From Polydactylus sextarius (Eukaryota > Chordata > Actinopteri > Polynemidae): a stretch of DNA of 64,000 nucleotides. The translations under genes were made by a program, and so were the position numbers. The stretch covers positions 22,968,065 to 23,032,064 of the forward strand of contig CM028913.1 in NCBI GenBank assembly GCA_016801845.1, written 5' to 3'. Positions within the stretch are counted from its first letter, which is position 1, and each line of letters begins with the position of its first letter. The notes under the pieces were generated by a model that worked only from the letters and a program-made list of their open reading frames with translations, searched no databases and was not told where the DNA came from. Below, piece after piece: positions 34,289 through 46,500 of this stretch.

Positions 34289-36384
34289 ATGGCACATTAT
34301 TATCCACTGTTAGTAGTTCTGTTAATGGTCGTATCAAAATGCAAAGGTGAGTAGATTTTCTTTCTTATATTCAACAGATCAAAGAATAAACCAACAAACT
34401 CTTTCTACACTAATTAATGTCATTAATTGTGCATTTATTTGAATTTCTTGTCTCCAAACATTTAAAGCAGATAATTCACATACATTATATAAAACCTCCA
34501 GTGTTTATTAAATGCTTTTTAAACTGCTTTCTTTTTCGAAACCATTTCAAAGCTGAGCCACCATCGTCTGTGTTGGCGTTTCAACATGAGGATGCAGCTC
34601 TTCCTTGTTTTAAATCAAGCACGATGGATCTACAGACCTACAGAGTCCAATGGATAAAGTACATTTCAAATGCCAGTCAGACGAAGGTCATCTTTGCTTG
34701 GCCTAAAAAAGCCCAGGATGCTAAACGTCTGAAATGGGCGGTCAACAAGGAAGGATGGATGTCTCTCTTACTGACTAAAGTGCAGAAAACTGATGAAGGA
34801 GTTTACAACTGTCAGATTTATAATGGCTGGGACACTGTTCTGGCCAAAAACATCTCTTTAAAAGTAAAAGGTAAAGATCATATGTCTTTTTCTCCCTATT
34901 TTAAAGATAAATCTAATTAAACTCATGTATCACACACACACGTTTAATACGTGTGTCTGTATTGAATTGACTGTGTTGATACACTGGTCTCTTGAGCGAG
35001 AGAAAAGAACCATCTGTTTGATTTTGACGTGTTTAGTGTGGGAAAAAATAAATTAAATAATTTTTAGCGGCCAGTGTGTTGATTAGTGTTGATTCTGTGG
35101 AGGCCGCCACACATTAGCCATTACATGTGAAACCCTGTGATCACTTTGAGTTGAAACAAATGTTGGTAATTTCACTACAAAGTACAAGTTAAAAAAAAGG
35201 CATGGAAATTTCTCTTTTTTGTATCGAAAACAATATCGAACCGTGTCACTAAAGTACTGAACTCAAACTGAACCGAACTGTAAATAATATAAATATATCA
35301 TAAATATTTCCTTTCAGACTGCAGGCGTTCTGCAGTGAAGGTAGCACCTGGCAAATCAATCACACTGAAGTGTCCAGATCAGGACTCGACAGCGGGACAT
35401 GGAGGAGTTCAGATAATCTCATGGCATATTCTGAAAGGAGGAATTGCTCATCCTGTCGACTTTAAAAGGGCTAAAATTAATGGCACATTACTGACTATCC
35501 AGTCTGCAGATGTCAGCGACAGCAATTGGTACAGATGCAATCATACATGGAGCACATATGGAGCTCAGTGCTGCTTTGATATCAAATTGCTTGTCCAAGG
35601 TAAGATTTAAAGCTGTTACACTGCAGTCAGTATCATCACCTGCAACAACTGACTAAATATTTCTATTTCCTGTTTCTATATTAAGATAAAGATGTCATGA
35701 CCACATTGCCCACAGTCATTCCATCAAGCGCTCAGCCAGGTCTGTTCATACGGTGTTAGTTTGTTACACATGAATCCAGTTTGTGCTGTTGTAATTTCTT
35801 ACATTTCTGTCCCTCATCCTCATTAGAAACAACACAGAATGAAACTATTTTGGGAGACAAGAAGATGGACAGGGAAAAGCAGAGCAGGCTTATATTTGTT
35901 GTATGTTCAATATTGGCCATTATTGTGATTATGATAACTGCAGCAGTGACAGGCCTGTACATCAATTGTGGGTGCAGCAGTCCCGCTGGAGACCAGCTGC
36001 CAGGTCTGATCTGTCTCAGAAATGTTAACAAATTTAACATCAGTGCGTTTCAGTGAAGTGTCTTCATAGCTCCTCGTTCTCTCATTGTTTATCAGAACCG
36101 TGTGAGCAGTCGTTACACGGGTATGAGGCCGTGAGTCTTCCACCTGCCAGTGAGAACCACATCACTCTCATAACCTCTTTTAGTCAAACTACCTTCTGTT
36201 TCACCACATCACTGACACGTTTTTTTTTTTTTTTCTTCCAGGCGTTCAAAACAGTCTGTACGACGGACTGGACGATGAGTTGTATACATGTAAGTATACA
36301 ACTTTTATGAAATAACATTTAAATTATCATTATATTACAGTAGCCAAGTAACAGTTTCTCTCCTTTATCACAGTCAATTATTAA
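34289..36384 (+). CDS. Type I membrane receptor with two Ig domains and tyrosine tail
   Basis: Exons: 34289-34346 (signal peptide), 34553-34870 (Ig 1), 35318-35599 (Ig 2), 35686-35739 (stalk), 35827-36003 (transmembrane), 36096-36149, 36242-36289 and 36374-36384; total 1,002 bp, 333 residues. The signal peptide is MAHYYPLLVVLLMVVSKCKA. Ig 1 has the Cys (ALPCF), Trp (VQWIKY) and DEGVYNC pattern. Ig 2 has KCP, ISWHI and WYRCN. The membrane segment follows a basic linker, LIFVVCSILAIIVIMITAAV. The tail carries GYEAV, SLYDGL and a terminal LYTFNY. SLYDGL fits the ITIM pattern (S/I/V/L-x-Y-x-x-L/V/I), and YEAV with YDGL spaced by 11 residues loosely resembles an ITAM. Exon-per-domain phase-1 splicing is typical of the superfamily. 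I cannot name the family; a role in leukocyte signalling is inferred. Confidence 0.85.
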
Positions 36385-36606
36385 CCTGCTCAAGAAAAAG
36401 AAGAGGATCCTGCACTTTACCATCAAATTAATGCACCTGCTGTCAAATCTGGACTATGAATTCTGTAAATATTATTGATATTAACATAACATCCGCTAAT
36501 CAAAACTGCACTTGAGTTCTTTTAAATGAAATGGAGACATGTTTGTGATTGTGGTCGAGAATGAAAAATGAAAACTAAAAAATTTTTTTTTTTTTTTTTA
36601 TTCAGC

Positions 36607-38735
36607 TTAATTAACAGCTTGTAGTAAATCATAGAAACTGTAAGTTGTCGTGCCTGCTTCTCTATTAGGTGGTCTTTGTGGTTGTAGTTCCTCATTATTT
36701 ACATCTTGAACGTCCTCGTAAATATGAATCTGTGAAGAGAAATCGAACAAGAGAACCTTGAGTTACCTCATTTTTATCAGAATTAAAATAAAAAGCCTCT
36801 GACGGTATTTGTCTTTTGGTTTCCACTCACCATTTCAGTACTTGGCTGTTCTTTTTCTGCAAAAAGAGACATCAGGAAAAAAAAAAACATCAGCTATTTT
36901 TCATTTTCAAACAACATTTAGATTTGAGGTGTCCCAAACCAGCATCAATACCTGCATCCTTGTCACGTTTCCTCTTCACACAGATGTAGAGTCCAGTAGC
37001 GGCTGCACACATCAGGAGGCCCAGAGGAAGAACCAACCATGCAAGACTTTGCAAAGCTGATGGACATTGAATTATTATAAATTTACTTTAGTTTTAGAAA
37101 CATTTTTATAACATGAAGGCAACAGTAGATTGATGTGTACTCACAGTTAACAGAGGGCGACGTCTTTGATGCCACAACAGCGTCCTCTCTCTGTGCAGAG
37201 CAAGTTATTTCTGATGTGGTTGAACAAACCGGCAGGAACAGCTTCTTTACCAGAGTGTTACCTTCGCTCATTAAACTGCTCTGAATGCTGCTTTGGATGT
37301 TTCCAGACCAAGTTAGATTAAAGTCTTGTCCACACTGTTCAGTGCAGGTAAGCACACAAGTCAAAGTGAGATTATCTCCTCCTGGTTCACACTGTGACAT
37401 CACTGTGAACACGAAACAAAAGAGGAAATGTTTTCACAACTGTAAAACAGAGAGTAGGTGTCACTTCTGTGTTTCTGTCACCACTCACCATCGAGGATGT
37501 GTAGCCTGACTGTGTTGAACACTTTGTTCTGATCTGCAGACTCTGAACACTGATAATCACCAGCATCTGTAGCATTCACTTTACTGATGATCAGCGACAA
37601 GTTATCATCAACATGATATTTGTCCTTTTCCTCTGTCAATGGTTTTGCAACCTCTGTCCATGTCACTTTGCCATTTAGAGAGGAAGTGATGCTACAGGGC
37701 AGTGACACTGACTCACTTGCACCAGTGAACACTTCCTCTATACCACCTAGGTCAAAAGGAGCAATGGTTACACTTAAAATATTTAAAATCACAATTTAGA
37801 TCTGTAACGAGCACAGTGTAGTTTACCTGGTACTGTTGTTGTGTATGTGCTGGTGGCTTTAACTTCACCATTCTGACTCAGTTGGCATTTCCACTTTTTG
37901 TGATGGTCTGTCAATTTTTTAGTGATGGTCAGTGCAGAGAAGCATTCAGAATGGGTCATAACGCCAAATCTATCTCCATGTATGGGTGTGTTGTCTTCAA
38001 AAGTCCACTGGATACGTATCCCTGTGTTATTACAAGCCACATAACCTTGCAATCTGTTGAGGAAACACTGAAGTTCGACTTTCGTCTCAGAAGTTGAGCT
38101 GATATTAACTGTTGAATGAACAAAAATAGGTTACATGGCCGCTGAGGTTTTGTGGTTATCCTATTAAAGAACTGTCTGAGTCACTTACCTTGAAGAATCC
38201 TAAGAGAAACACCCGAATGGTGTTCTCCACTGAAACACCAGTAAAGTCGTGCATCGTTGTCTGTAGGGTGTTTAATCACCAGAGAGCAGTCCGTCAGAAG
38301 GTCGAGTCTCTGGGCGTTTTGACTAGTGACTGCTCCGGCCTTCACCACCACAGTAAGTGATCCGTTATCTCCAGTCTTTTTCCAGTTAATTGAAGAGCAG
38401 GAGCTAATGGAGGGGATGTGACATGGCAAAGTAACCCTGTCTGTAGCTGCAGCAAACGGCACCACCACCACACGATCTGCAGGAAAAGATGCTAAAGAAT
38501 CATTATTTTGTTCTGCTGTGAAAGTTATTACAGCTGATAGTGATGCTTTATACGTTTATCTGCACTCTTTTTTTTTAAACTACAGACTGTTGAATCTTTA
38601 TAATATATCATTCAGACATTTTGTAATCTAGCTCAGATACAAATAAAATAAAAATTTACCAGATGTCTGAGCTCCAGCTGTTGTCCACATAAAAGAAAGG
38701 AGACTGAAGAGTCCAAACAGTGGAAAAGAAATCAT
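36607..38735 (-). CDS. Type I membrane receptor with four Ig domains and tyrosine tail
   Basis: Exons in coding order: 38660-38735 (signal), 38189-38476 (Ig 1), 37827-38108 (Ig 2), 37489-37746 (Ig 3), 37145-37402 (Ig 4), 36952-37056 (transmembrane), 36831-36856 and 36607-36729; total 1,416 bp, 471 residues. Ig 1 has TLPCH, INWKK and ARLYWCF. Ig 2 is Cys-rich (LQCFLNR, WKCQLS). Ig 3 is V-like (SLPCSI, VTWTE, DAGDYQCS). Ig 4 lacks a clear Trp-Tyr frame but keeps LTCVL and ITCSA. The membrane segment ends GLYICVKRKR. The tail contains IYEDV and SFYDLL; the latter fits the ITIM pattern. It is convergent with the two-domain gene, with 222 bp between the stop codons. Both tails end near an S-x-Y-D-x-L motif, and their intron phases agree, so the two may be related. 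Family not recognised. Confidence 0.85.
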
Positions 38736-38759
38736 CCTGCTCTTCGGAGGATCTTGTAT

Positions 38760-39369
38760 GACAGATATTGCCTAATCCTCTGATTGCATACAATTTGAAG
38801 GCCACACAGAAATAGCAAGGAAGTTACAATGACTAAATTTTTACCAGTAAGACCATCCCCCCAAGTACAACTCTGTTCAATAACAATGACACACTTCCCT
38901 CTCTTTAAATGAATATTTCAGGTTTTTCAATTTATTTAGTTGTATAGCACCAAATGACCACATGACTACTTTACAATATCGTTTATTTTATTTTCTATCT
39001 TCTGTGATTTTTGATCCGCTGTCATCACTGTTGTCTTTCATCACATGACTGTTATGGTGAAAGACTTGCACCTTCACTCAGTAACGTGACACCATCTTAT
39101 TTTGTCACTTTTGTTGCATGTTCTGTGTTTGTCCACTGGGTGGCGTCAGATATTCTTCTCCTGGTTGTAATGGTCACAACATTTGACCAAACTACAAACC
39201 CTGATTCATGATTTTATTCCCCATGTCACAATTCTTATAATCATTTACATTAATATGTGTATAACTCAGATAAATTCAGTGATTTTAATCATTACAACAG
39301 ACAAACAGAGGAAGAATTGTTGATAAACTTACATGTGAGGTTTTATCTGATTATATTTACATATAAAAG
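38760..39369. other. Intergenic, no gene seen
   Basis: AT-rich sequence lies between the start of the four-Ig gene and the 3' end of cyp21a2. It must contain the promoter of the four-Ig gene. No exon or clear element was recognised. Confidence 0.5.
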
Positions 39370-39394
39370 TTTATTGAATATGTTCATTAACGCA

Positions 39395-42300
39395 TCAGTC
39401 CACAGGTCTGGGACGTGCTATAACCATGTAAGGCTTGATCTTCAGCACGACACTAGCGACTCCTCTCAGGTCGGGCAGTGAGGCCTCGCTCTCAGGAAGG
39501 ATGAACTGGAAATCTCTCAACAAGTAGGCAGTGAACAGAAAGAGCTCCATTTTGGCCACAGACTCCCCCAGGCAGAGGCGAGCCCCCCCGCCGAATGGGA
39601 TCAGAGCGCGGGTGGAGCCTCCTCCTCCTTCCAGGAAGCGCTCTGAAGTAAAGACAGAGAGTAGCTATTTTATTTGAGCTCTGCTGAGCCAAGTTAAAGG
39701 AATGCACTTCATCCAACCGCTAGACCAGAACCTGGTTTGAAGCTGTAAGGGTCAGTCCAAACTGCAGGATCGTGGTGGGCTCCAAACAGATTAGGGATGA
39801 TGACTGTGTTCTTTGGGATGAAGTAACCTGCAATACTGAATACATGTGGGGATTATACAGGTGTAATCATGCAAAGTCAAAAACAATTAGAGCATTGTAA
39901 GAAATGTCAGTGAAAAATCAAACAAGTAGCCTGTGTGTTTTTATAAATCTGAAATCTTTTAGGTTAAAGTGAAGCCTCCACTCTCACACGAAGTATATTT
40001 GTATGAAAAACCAACTGATGCTGGATTTTTATGACCAATTTTAGGGAATTAAAAAAAATCTGATATCAATATATAGACTGATATTATTATTCTTTACATG
40101 TAGTTATATGTTGCTGGTCCATCTGACGTGTAGATATGTGGTATAGCCTTTTATCTTTCCCTTTGTTCACATGTTGCTTTTTGCTGAATTGTTTTTTTCT
40201 CTCTGCATTTTCAATTTCTTCCCAGCCATACTTCCATATTAAAAGTAGGACTTTGCATTGGATTCTCTCATTATGTGAGTTGTAGTTAGCTGCTACACGT
40301 TGTGTGTTGTTAAATTTGTATTTTTTCTTGCAGCTCAACTGACCTGCTGTCTCTGACAGCTCTGTGTGGCACCGCCAACGGAGCGACTGGTCTGAGTCTG
40401 AGCATCTCGTTGATCAGAGAGCAGAGGACGGGGAGTCTGTGTCTGTCGCTGTATTTTGGGTATCGTCCCTCCAGTACTGTGCACAGCTCCTCATGCACCT
40501 TAGTCTGCACCTGATGATTAAAATAAGAGAACACAGACGTGTTGAAATGAACGTCAGATGAGTTTTTTTTTAAAAATGTCCCTCACCTCTGGTCTGTGCA
40601 GGAGAAAGGCCACGGTCCAGCTCAGCCAGGCTGCAGCCGTCTCTGTCCCCCCGATGAGAAGATCCACAGTGGCCATGTGAATGTGATTATCTGTGAGGAG
40701 CTGTAGACAAGAGCCATACCAGTATCTACATCTATCCATATCTAACTCTGCTGCCAGTAAATTTTAAAACTAATCTCCTCCGGTTTTCACTGTTAAATGA
40801 ACTCACCACTTTATTTTCTGCGCTCTGTTGTTTCTCAAGGCCCTGGAGGAGGGAACCTGTGATAGTGCCCTCAGTTTTTTTATCTTGTGACTGCACAGAA
40901 ACAAGAGAAATGATAACAGCTGATAAAACAATGAACACAGCAGAACTAAGCACACACTCAGACAAGATAAACTTCCATTTGAAAGAAATTTATTTGCTCC
41001 TTTAATATTCAGCTTTGGAGGATAATGTGTCTTGTTTTATGACTAACAGCTCAGCTTGATTTGAGTGATTGTGACATTTGGGCAACTCCAAGCACTGTCA
41101 TTGTTTTCAGGCTTCTCTATTATATATTTGTTAAATCAGTAACACATTTTCTAACACATTTTATCTTCTGGCATTTGTCTTTACCAACCTTGTAATCATC
41201 CAGATGTTGTTTTATAATTTCATCTCTCCTTGCCACTTCTTCCAAAAGACGGGTAAATACAGGATTTGGTAATTTCTTTGAAAGAGCAGATGTCACAATG
41301 AGTGAAATCCAGTTCTAAACAGATTGTTATGAGTCTATCCTGTCATTTATGTTTGAGCTGGTTAGCATTTACTGACCCTGAGCAGTGGGAAAGAGTCCAG
41401 AGCAGAAATCCAGGAAGAGCCCCAAAGAGCAACAATCTTGTTCAAGCAGCAGTGCAGCTGCTGCAGCTCTGAAGAGGTCTTGTCATACTAGGAAACATGC
41501 AGATTTATGTCACACTGTGCATTAAATAGCATATTATGACTATACTAATGTTGAAGTTACTAAAAGAGTAATCAATCAAATCCTCACAAACAGTTCAGCT
41601 CAATGATGAAAAGCAGATTTTGTCATCAATCTCCAGTTCCTCATTTAATCCACTCAAAGGTACAAACTGAACTGAGCCGTGCCAAGAAAAGATACTCACT
41701 TCTTTTCCAAAAGCCAAAGTGGTGATGACATTACTGGCCGCCACTGTGAAATCCTCAGAGAGATCCACAGCTTGGCCGTGATAGTCCATCAAAACCTGAA
41801 CAGTGAACAGACCCAGCTTTATCTTTTTCTTATGTGGCTGTTTTGGAAATACCCCAACATTTGATTCACAGTGTGTTTGTCTGCTTTCTAATTACAGGCT
41901 GTTATGTTTTTAGTTGAGTCACTGTCATCTCTACCTTCCTCAGGTGCAGCGCCTGTTTCTCAATCACATCTTGTAAAGACTGTTGGCAGCAACGCAGCAG
42001 AGCGCTGTGGACGAGGCGACGATGGGCCCTCCACACCTCGTTGTAGTCCCCCAGGGAGATGGCGCACCCTCCCCCAGACACACTATCACCTGGTGTAAGT
42101 CAGTAAAAGTTATAAGGACACACGTCAACACATCAGTCATTTATGTTATATGCAAAAAAAAAAAAAAAAAACAGTTTGAGTCATTTACCTGTGTAAGAAA
42201 CTGGTCTTCCAGCAAAGTCAGACCACTTCCTCACCAGTGCTTCTCTTATAATTTCACTACTATTAAGTACCACCATCACTGGAGGAAAACACAACAGGGG

Positions 42301-42818
42301 TTTTGTGTGATTTAGTATTATTATCATTATAAAAGCATGTGATACTGAACAAAAAACACACAAAAAAACATCTAAAATGATTTACTTGTGTTTCCACATT
42401 TCAGTCGATAAATGTTTCCATATTTTTGAGCCAAATTGGTGAAGTGAATTGGTAGATGGTCGTGCATCAGGTCGAACATGTTGCCGATGAGGAAGAGGCT
42501 CGGGGGACCTGGGAGGGAAGGAGGTGAGGAGCAGGGAAGATACTGACGGAGCAGATTTAGCAGTCCAGGCTGAGCGGCTGGATCAAAATGAAGAAAAGAC
42601 AAAGAAAGAGGAGGATTTATTTTAAATTATAACAAACCAACAATCAAGATTTGTGTTGTGCTTTTTGATATAAATTTACCTGCCGACTTACTTCCCTTGT
42701 GATCTCCCCGCCAAAATATTTCTCTTCGATCTTTCTTGGCAACACACTTCAGCACCAGCAACAGCAGAAGAAGTAGGAGCAGAGCTCCCACACTGATCGC
42801 TGACACTTCTATTACCAT
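39395..42818 (-). CDS. cyp21a2: Steroid 21-hydroxylase, cytochrome P450 family 21
   Basis: This endoplasmic-reticulum P450 hydroxylates progesterone and 17-hydroxyprogesterone at C21 on the route to cortisol. Exons in coding order: 42680-42818, 42386-42577, 42189-42278, 41935-42089, 41700-41795, 41377-41487, 41189-41275, 40807-40890, 40587-40700, 40344-40510, 39732-39835, 39395-39642; total 1,587 bp, 528 residues (human 495). The N-terminal anchor is a Leu-rich membrane helix. The I-helix reads [20 protein letters not shown] (human [20 protein letters not shown]). The K-helix ExxR is EMLR, followed by LRPVAPLAVPHRA. The heme loop is FGGGARLCLG with the proximal Cys. No frameshift or stop was found, so it should be active. 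A minus-strand AATAAA lies at 39370-39375, about 20 bp past the stop. In mammals CYP21 also sits next to C4 and TNXB. Confidence 0.95.
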
Positions 42819-43560
42819 TTTGTGGCGTCTTGCTCGTGTCCCACTTCAGAAAGCCGGTTGTTGTACCACTTATCTTATTTATAGTTGTCTCAAACTGCTT
42901 TTCGGTACGTCAACTTATTTATGTTTCCACTAAAGTCAAGGACATCTAAATATTTTTTGTGTTTCGATATCTGTTTATGTGATTAATGCAGCACATGTAA
43001 CAGAGAAACAGTCTGATAAATGTTGCAGGGAGCTGCCGAAGGGCAACACAATACATCACACTTGACAGGCAGCTGGTTGATTCCTGGAGTTTTGTTTATC
43101 TTGTAGAGAAAAGATATAAAATGAAATAACCACACTTCAGGCCCACATTAGCCACATTTATTCCAATGGAGTGAGACAGTGCATATTTTAATTACAGTAG
43201 TAGTGGGATGGCAAACCATGGCATGGTGGTGCACATGAAGGTAATGAAGTCAAAACAAAACTGTGTTGAAAATGAGACAGGTCAGGCAGAACAGTAGAAC
43301 AGAATACAATAAAAAAGTTGCAATTAAAAACCTTTCTCCACTCTCTTGGTAAAAACAGATCAGAAAAAAACCAAAAACACACTGAATCAAATGAATTGAT
43401 AGCTGGCGTTGTAGCCATCAAAACCACTGCAGAGTTGGAAAGTGACACGCAGCAGTTGCGAGATTCACCCCTCCACCTGGATCCTGTATTGTTGGAGCTC
43501 TAATTCTGTGTCAGATGTCAGGGTTTTCAGGTCGGAGAGCCCAAAAAGGCCAGTGGATCT

Positions 43561-46500
43561 TTAGCCATGAGTGGCAGGGGAGAACCTGGACGGTCTGAAC
43601 TTCATCTCAGTGAAGGGAATAGAGGAGTCTTTACCTTTCCAGTCTATCCAGACTATTCCCTGTTTCAGATGAAAGTGATGCAATTCAGTCAGCAAGTTGT
43701 ACCACAAGAAGATAAAGTTGTTTGAAGTTTAGTACAGAATATTTGTACCTGATTATTACTGTTGATGCCATAAAGACCATTGAGGTTGGTCTTGTAGCAG
43801 TTCTTATACCACCAGCCTCCCATGTAGGCTCTGGCACAGTGGATCCCCAGAGAATCAGGGTTCTTGTCCCGGGTGGAGAATGGGCGTCCATTGTGGTACC
43901 TCATAGAATCACCTGAAAGAGAAATACTAGGACATTAATGCATGAACGATGAAACATTTATTGTATAGTATTGGTAAGATAATACAACTTCACCTGCAGT
44001 TCCTGTGTATCCAGTCACTGTGAGAGTGTAATGTTTCTCCTCTGAATCGATGGAGAAGTTGGCGTAGTGAGCGTAAGCCGTGTCGTTTCCAGATCGCAGA
44101 TCCACCCTCAAACTCACAGGACCAACACTGGTCAAGTTGTGCAGAAGTTCATTTCCTGTTAGAAGTCAGTGTAAAGGAGCATATAGTTTAGATTTTGATA
44201 AATGAAGAAGATTTTTGATAGCAGACATGATAATAACAATCATTTGTTCCAAGCATACCAAGCCAGAACTCATCGCTCAGGTTTCCAAAGCCAGCACTGT
44301 ATTCACTCCAGGTTTTGTAGAAATCTGTCTTTCCATTCAACCTCCTCTGGAACACCTAAAAACACAGAAAAAATGTTATCTATTCTCTAAACATTCAATC
44401 TGCCATTTCTTTAAACTGCAAAATGTCATGATATTTGTCTTCACCGTCCAGCCGCCTCCATCGGTCTCCATGTCACAGTAAACTTTGACAGCTTGTCCCT
44501 CTTTTCCTTGTGGGTAGATGTCCACTTCTCCTGACTGCAGAGCTCCATTCAGAAGTTCCTGAGAGCACTCGGTAGGGAAAGGAAATCGTAGTTTCCCTGC
44601 GGGATGGAAAACAATAAATTAACAAGGGACAACAGGAGCAAATAAACCAGCAGGAGATGCATTGTTTGACGTTTAATACCTGTGATAAATTCTGTGGTGA
44701 CGACAGACGTGTAGCGTCCATCTCTTTCGCCTTGAACCAAAACTATGTAGCGTGACATGGGTAACAACCCTGTCAGCTTATACTCTGTGAGGGTGGGGTC
44801 CAGGATCACCTCCTGATGTATGTGCAGAAACACGTTAGACCAGTCTGTAAACATTAAGATTGTTCCATTGATGATGAAGGAATATTATTCACCTTGGTTT
44901 CTTCTCCTGCCACCTGATAGATCACTCTGTAGCTGTGATAAACGACAGTGGATGTTCTCCATGTTATCACAGCAGAGCGAGCGCCCACTTCACTGGCTTT
45001 AACCACTGAGAAACATAAAGAACACATTTAGTTTTAGTAGCGAGAAAACAACACTGATCTTGACTCATTCTTCCTTGTCTCTTGACCCACCATTAGCCGT
45101 GGTGAAAGTAGTTGAGATGGCCATACTCTGGTGACTGTCTTTCTGGCTCAAGACCTTGACTGTGTACAAAGTACCTCTCTGCAGACCTCTGAGCTGGTGC
45201 TCCACAGCATTTCCAGAGAGCATCACTGTCACTGTCACATTGGGAGCTGCAGCAACAAGGAGTATTAATAACACTTGGCATTGTTAATAGTGCTCTGTTA
45301 TTAGTCATAAGGCCGTACTATTCCTCTACTCACTCTTGGAAGACTCATAGCTGATGATGAAGCGGTCAACTTTCCCCAGACTGGGCGTCCACTGCAGTAA
45401 GGCTCTGGTATCAGTCACGTTGACCACTTGAAGATGTGTTGGAGGGGCAGGAACTACAGTCAAGAGACAATACACAATGTGTTAATTCTGTTTCCCCACA
45501 CACCAAAACAATCAAACTGTAGCTTAACATAATAATGAGCTTATCTAACTGTGTACCTGTGGTGATGACTGACACGAGGGCATCACTCTGGACTCTTCCT
45601 TGTGTGGAAGTTACAGAGATAATGTAGGAGGATCCAGCAGACAGTTTGGAAAGAACCATGTAAGACTGCTGAGAGTTCACAACAATGAAGCGACTCTCCC
45701 CTAGCAGGATGATATACAATCATAAATATAACCTGAAAACACTCAACATGGGAATCATAACTTGCAGTTTATAACAACCCTTTGACAGACCTGTGACAAT
45801 GTTGGTGTATGTGACCCTGAAACCAGTGAATGTGGTCTTTGGTTTGGCCCAGGACACAGTGAGGGAAGACTCTGTCACATTGCTGAACACCATGTCTGTG
45901 GCTGGTTCAGGACCTAGCGAGACAAAACAAGAGGATTTTATTTACGTTTCTTAATAATCTGATTTTGTTACTTGTTGTAGTTTAAATTACCTGTAACTGC
46001 AGAAACTCTGTGAATCTTTGATCTCCTCTCAGCACTGGTACCATATATGTGTAGGACATAGCGAGTGTTTGCTCGAAGGTTGCTGAACTCCACAGAGCGT
46101 ACATTTCCAGGGACTGACATGGAGATTCTCTTGGTTTCAGCTTTAGTTCTGGATCCAGTGGTTTTACCAGAGGAGGCAGTCATGTTGGTGCTCTCGGCCG
46201 TTATCTGGATCTCACTTGGGTTCTTGGCCACGAAGGTCTTGTCTCCCTCAAGAGCTTCCTCTTCGTACTCCTCGTGGTCATCCTCATCTCCCTCCGTTCT
46301 TGGCTCTCTTCTGATCACGGTGAAATTCTTGAACATCCCTTGTGGTGCTGACCATGTGATGGTGAAGCTGTAGGAAGAGATGTTCACAATCTTCACAGAA
46401 CCTAATCCAGATCCACCTTTCCCCTTAGTTGTACCGGAGACATGGACACTTGTTTTGTTCTGCAGAACTCGAGCCTCGTCCGATGTTGCTGCAATGGTTG

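Noticed and set aside
34289..36384. Naming the two-Ig gene NCR3 (NKp30) because human NCR3 lies beside AIF1
   Set aside because: NKp30 has one Ig domain and a charged membrane residue for adaptor pairing. This protein has two Ig domains and its own tyrosine tail.
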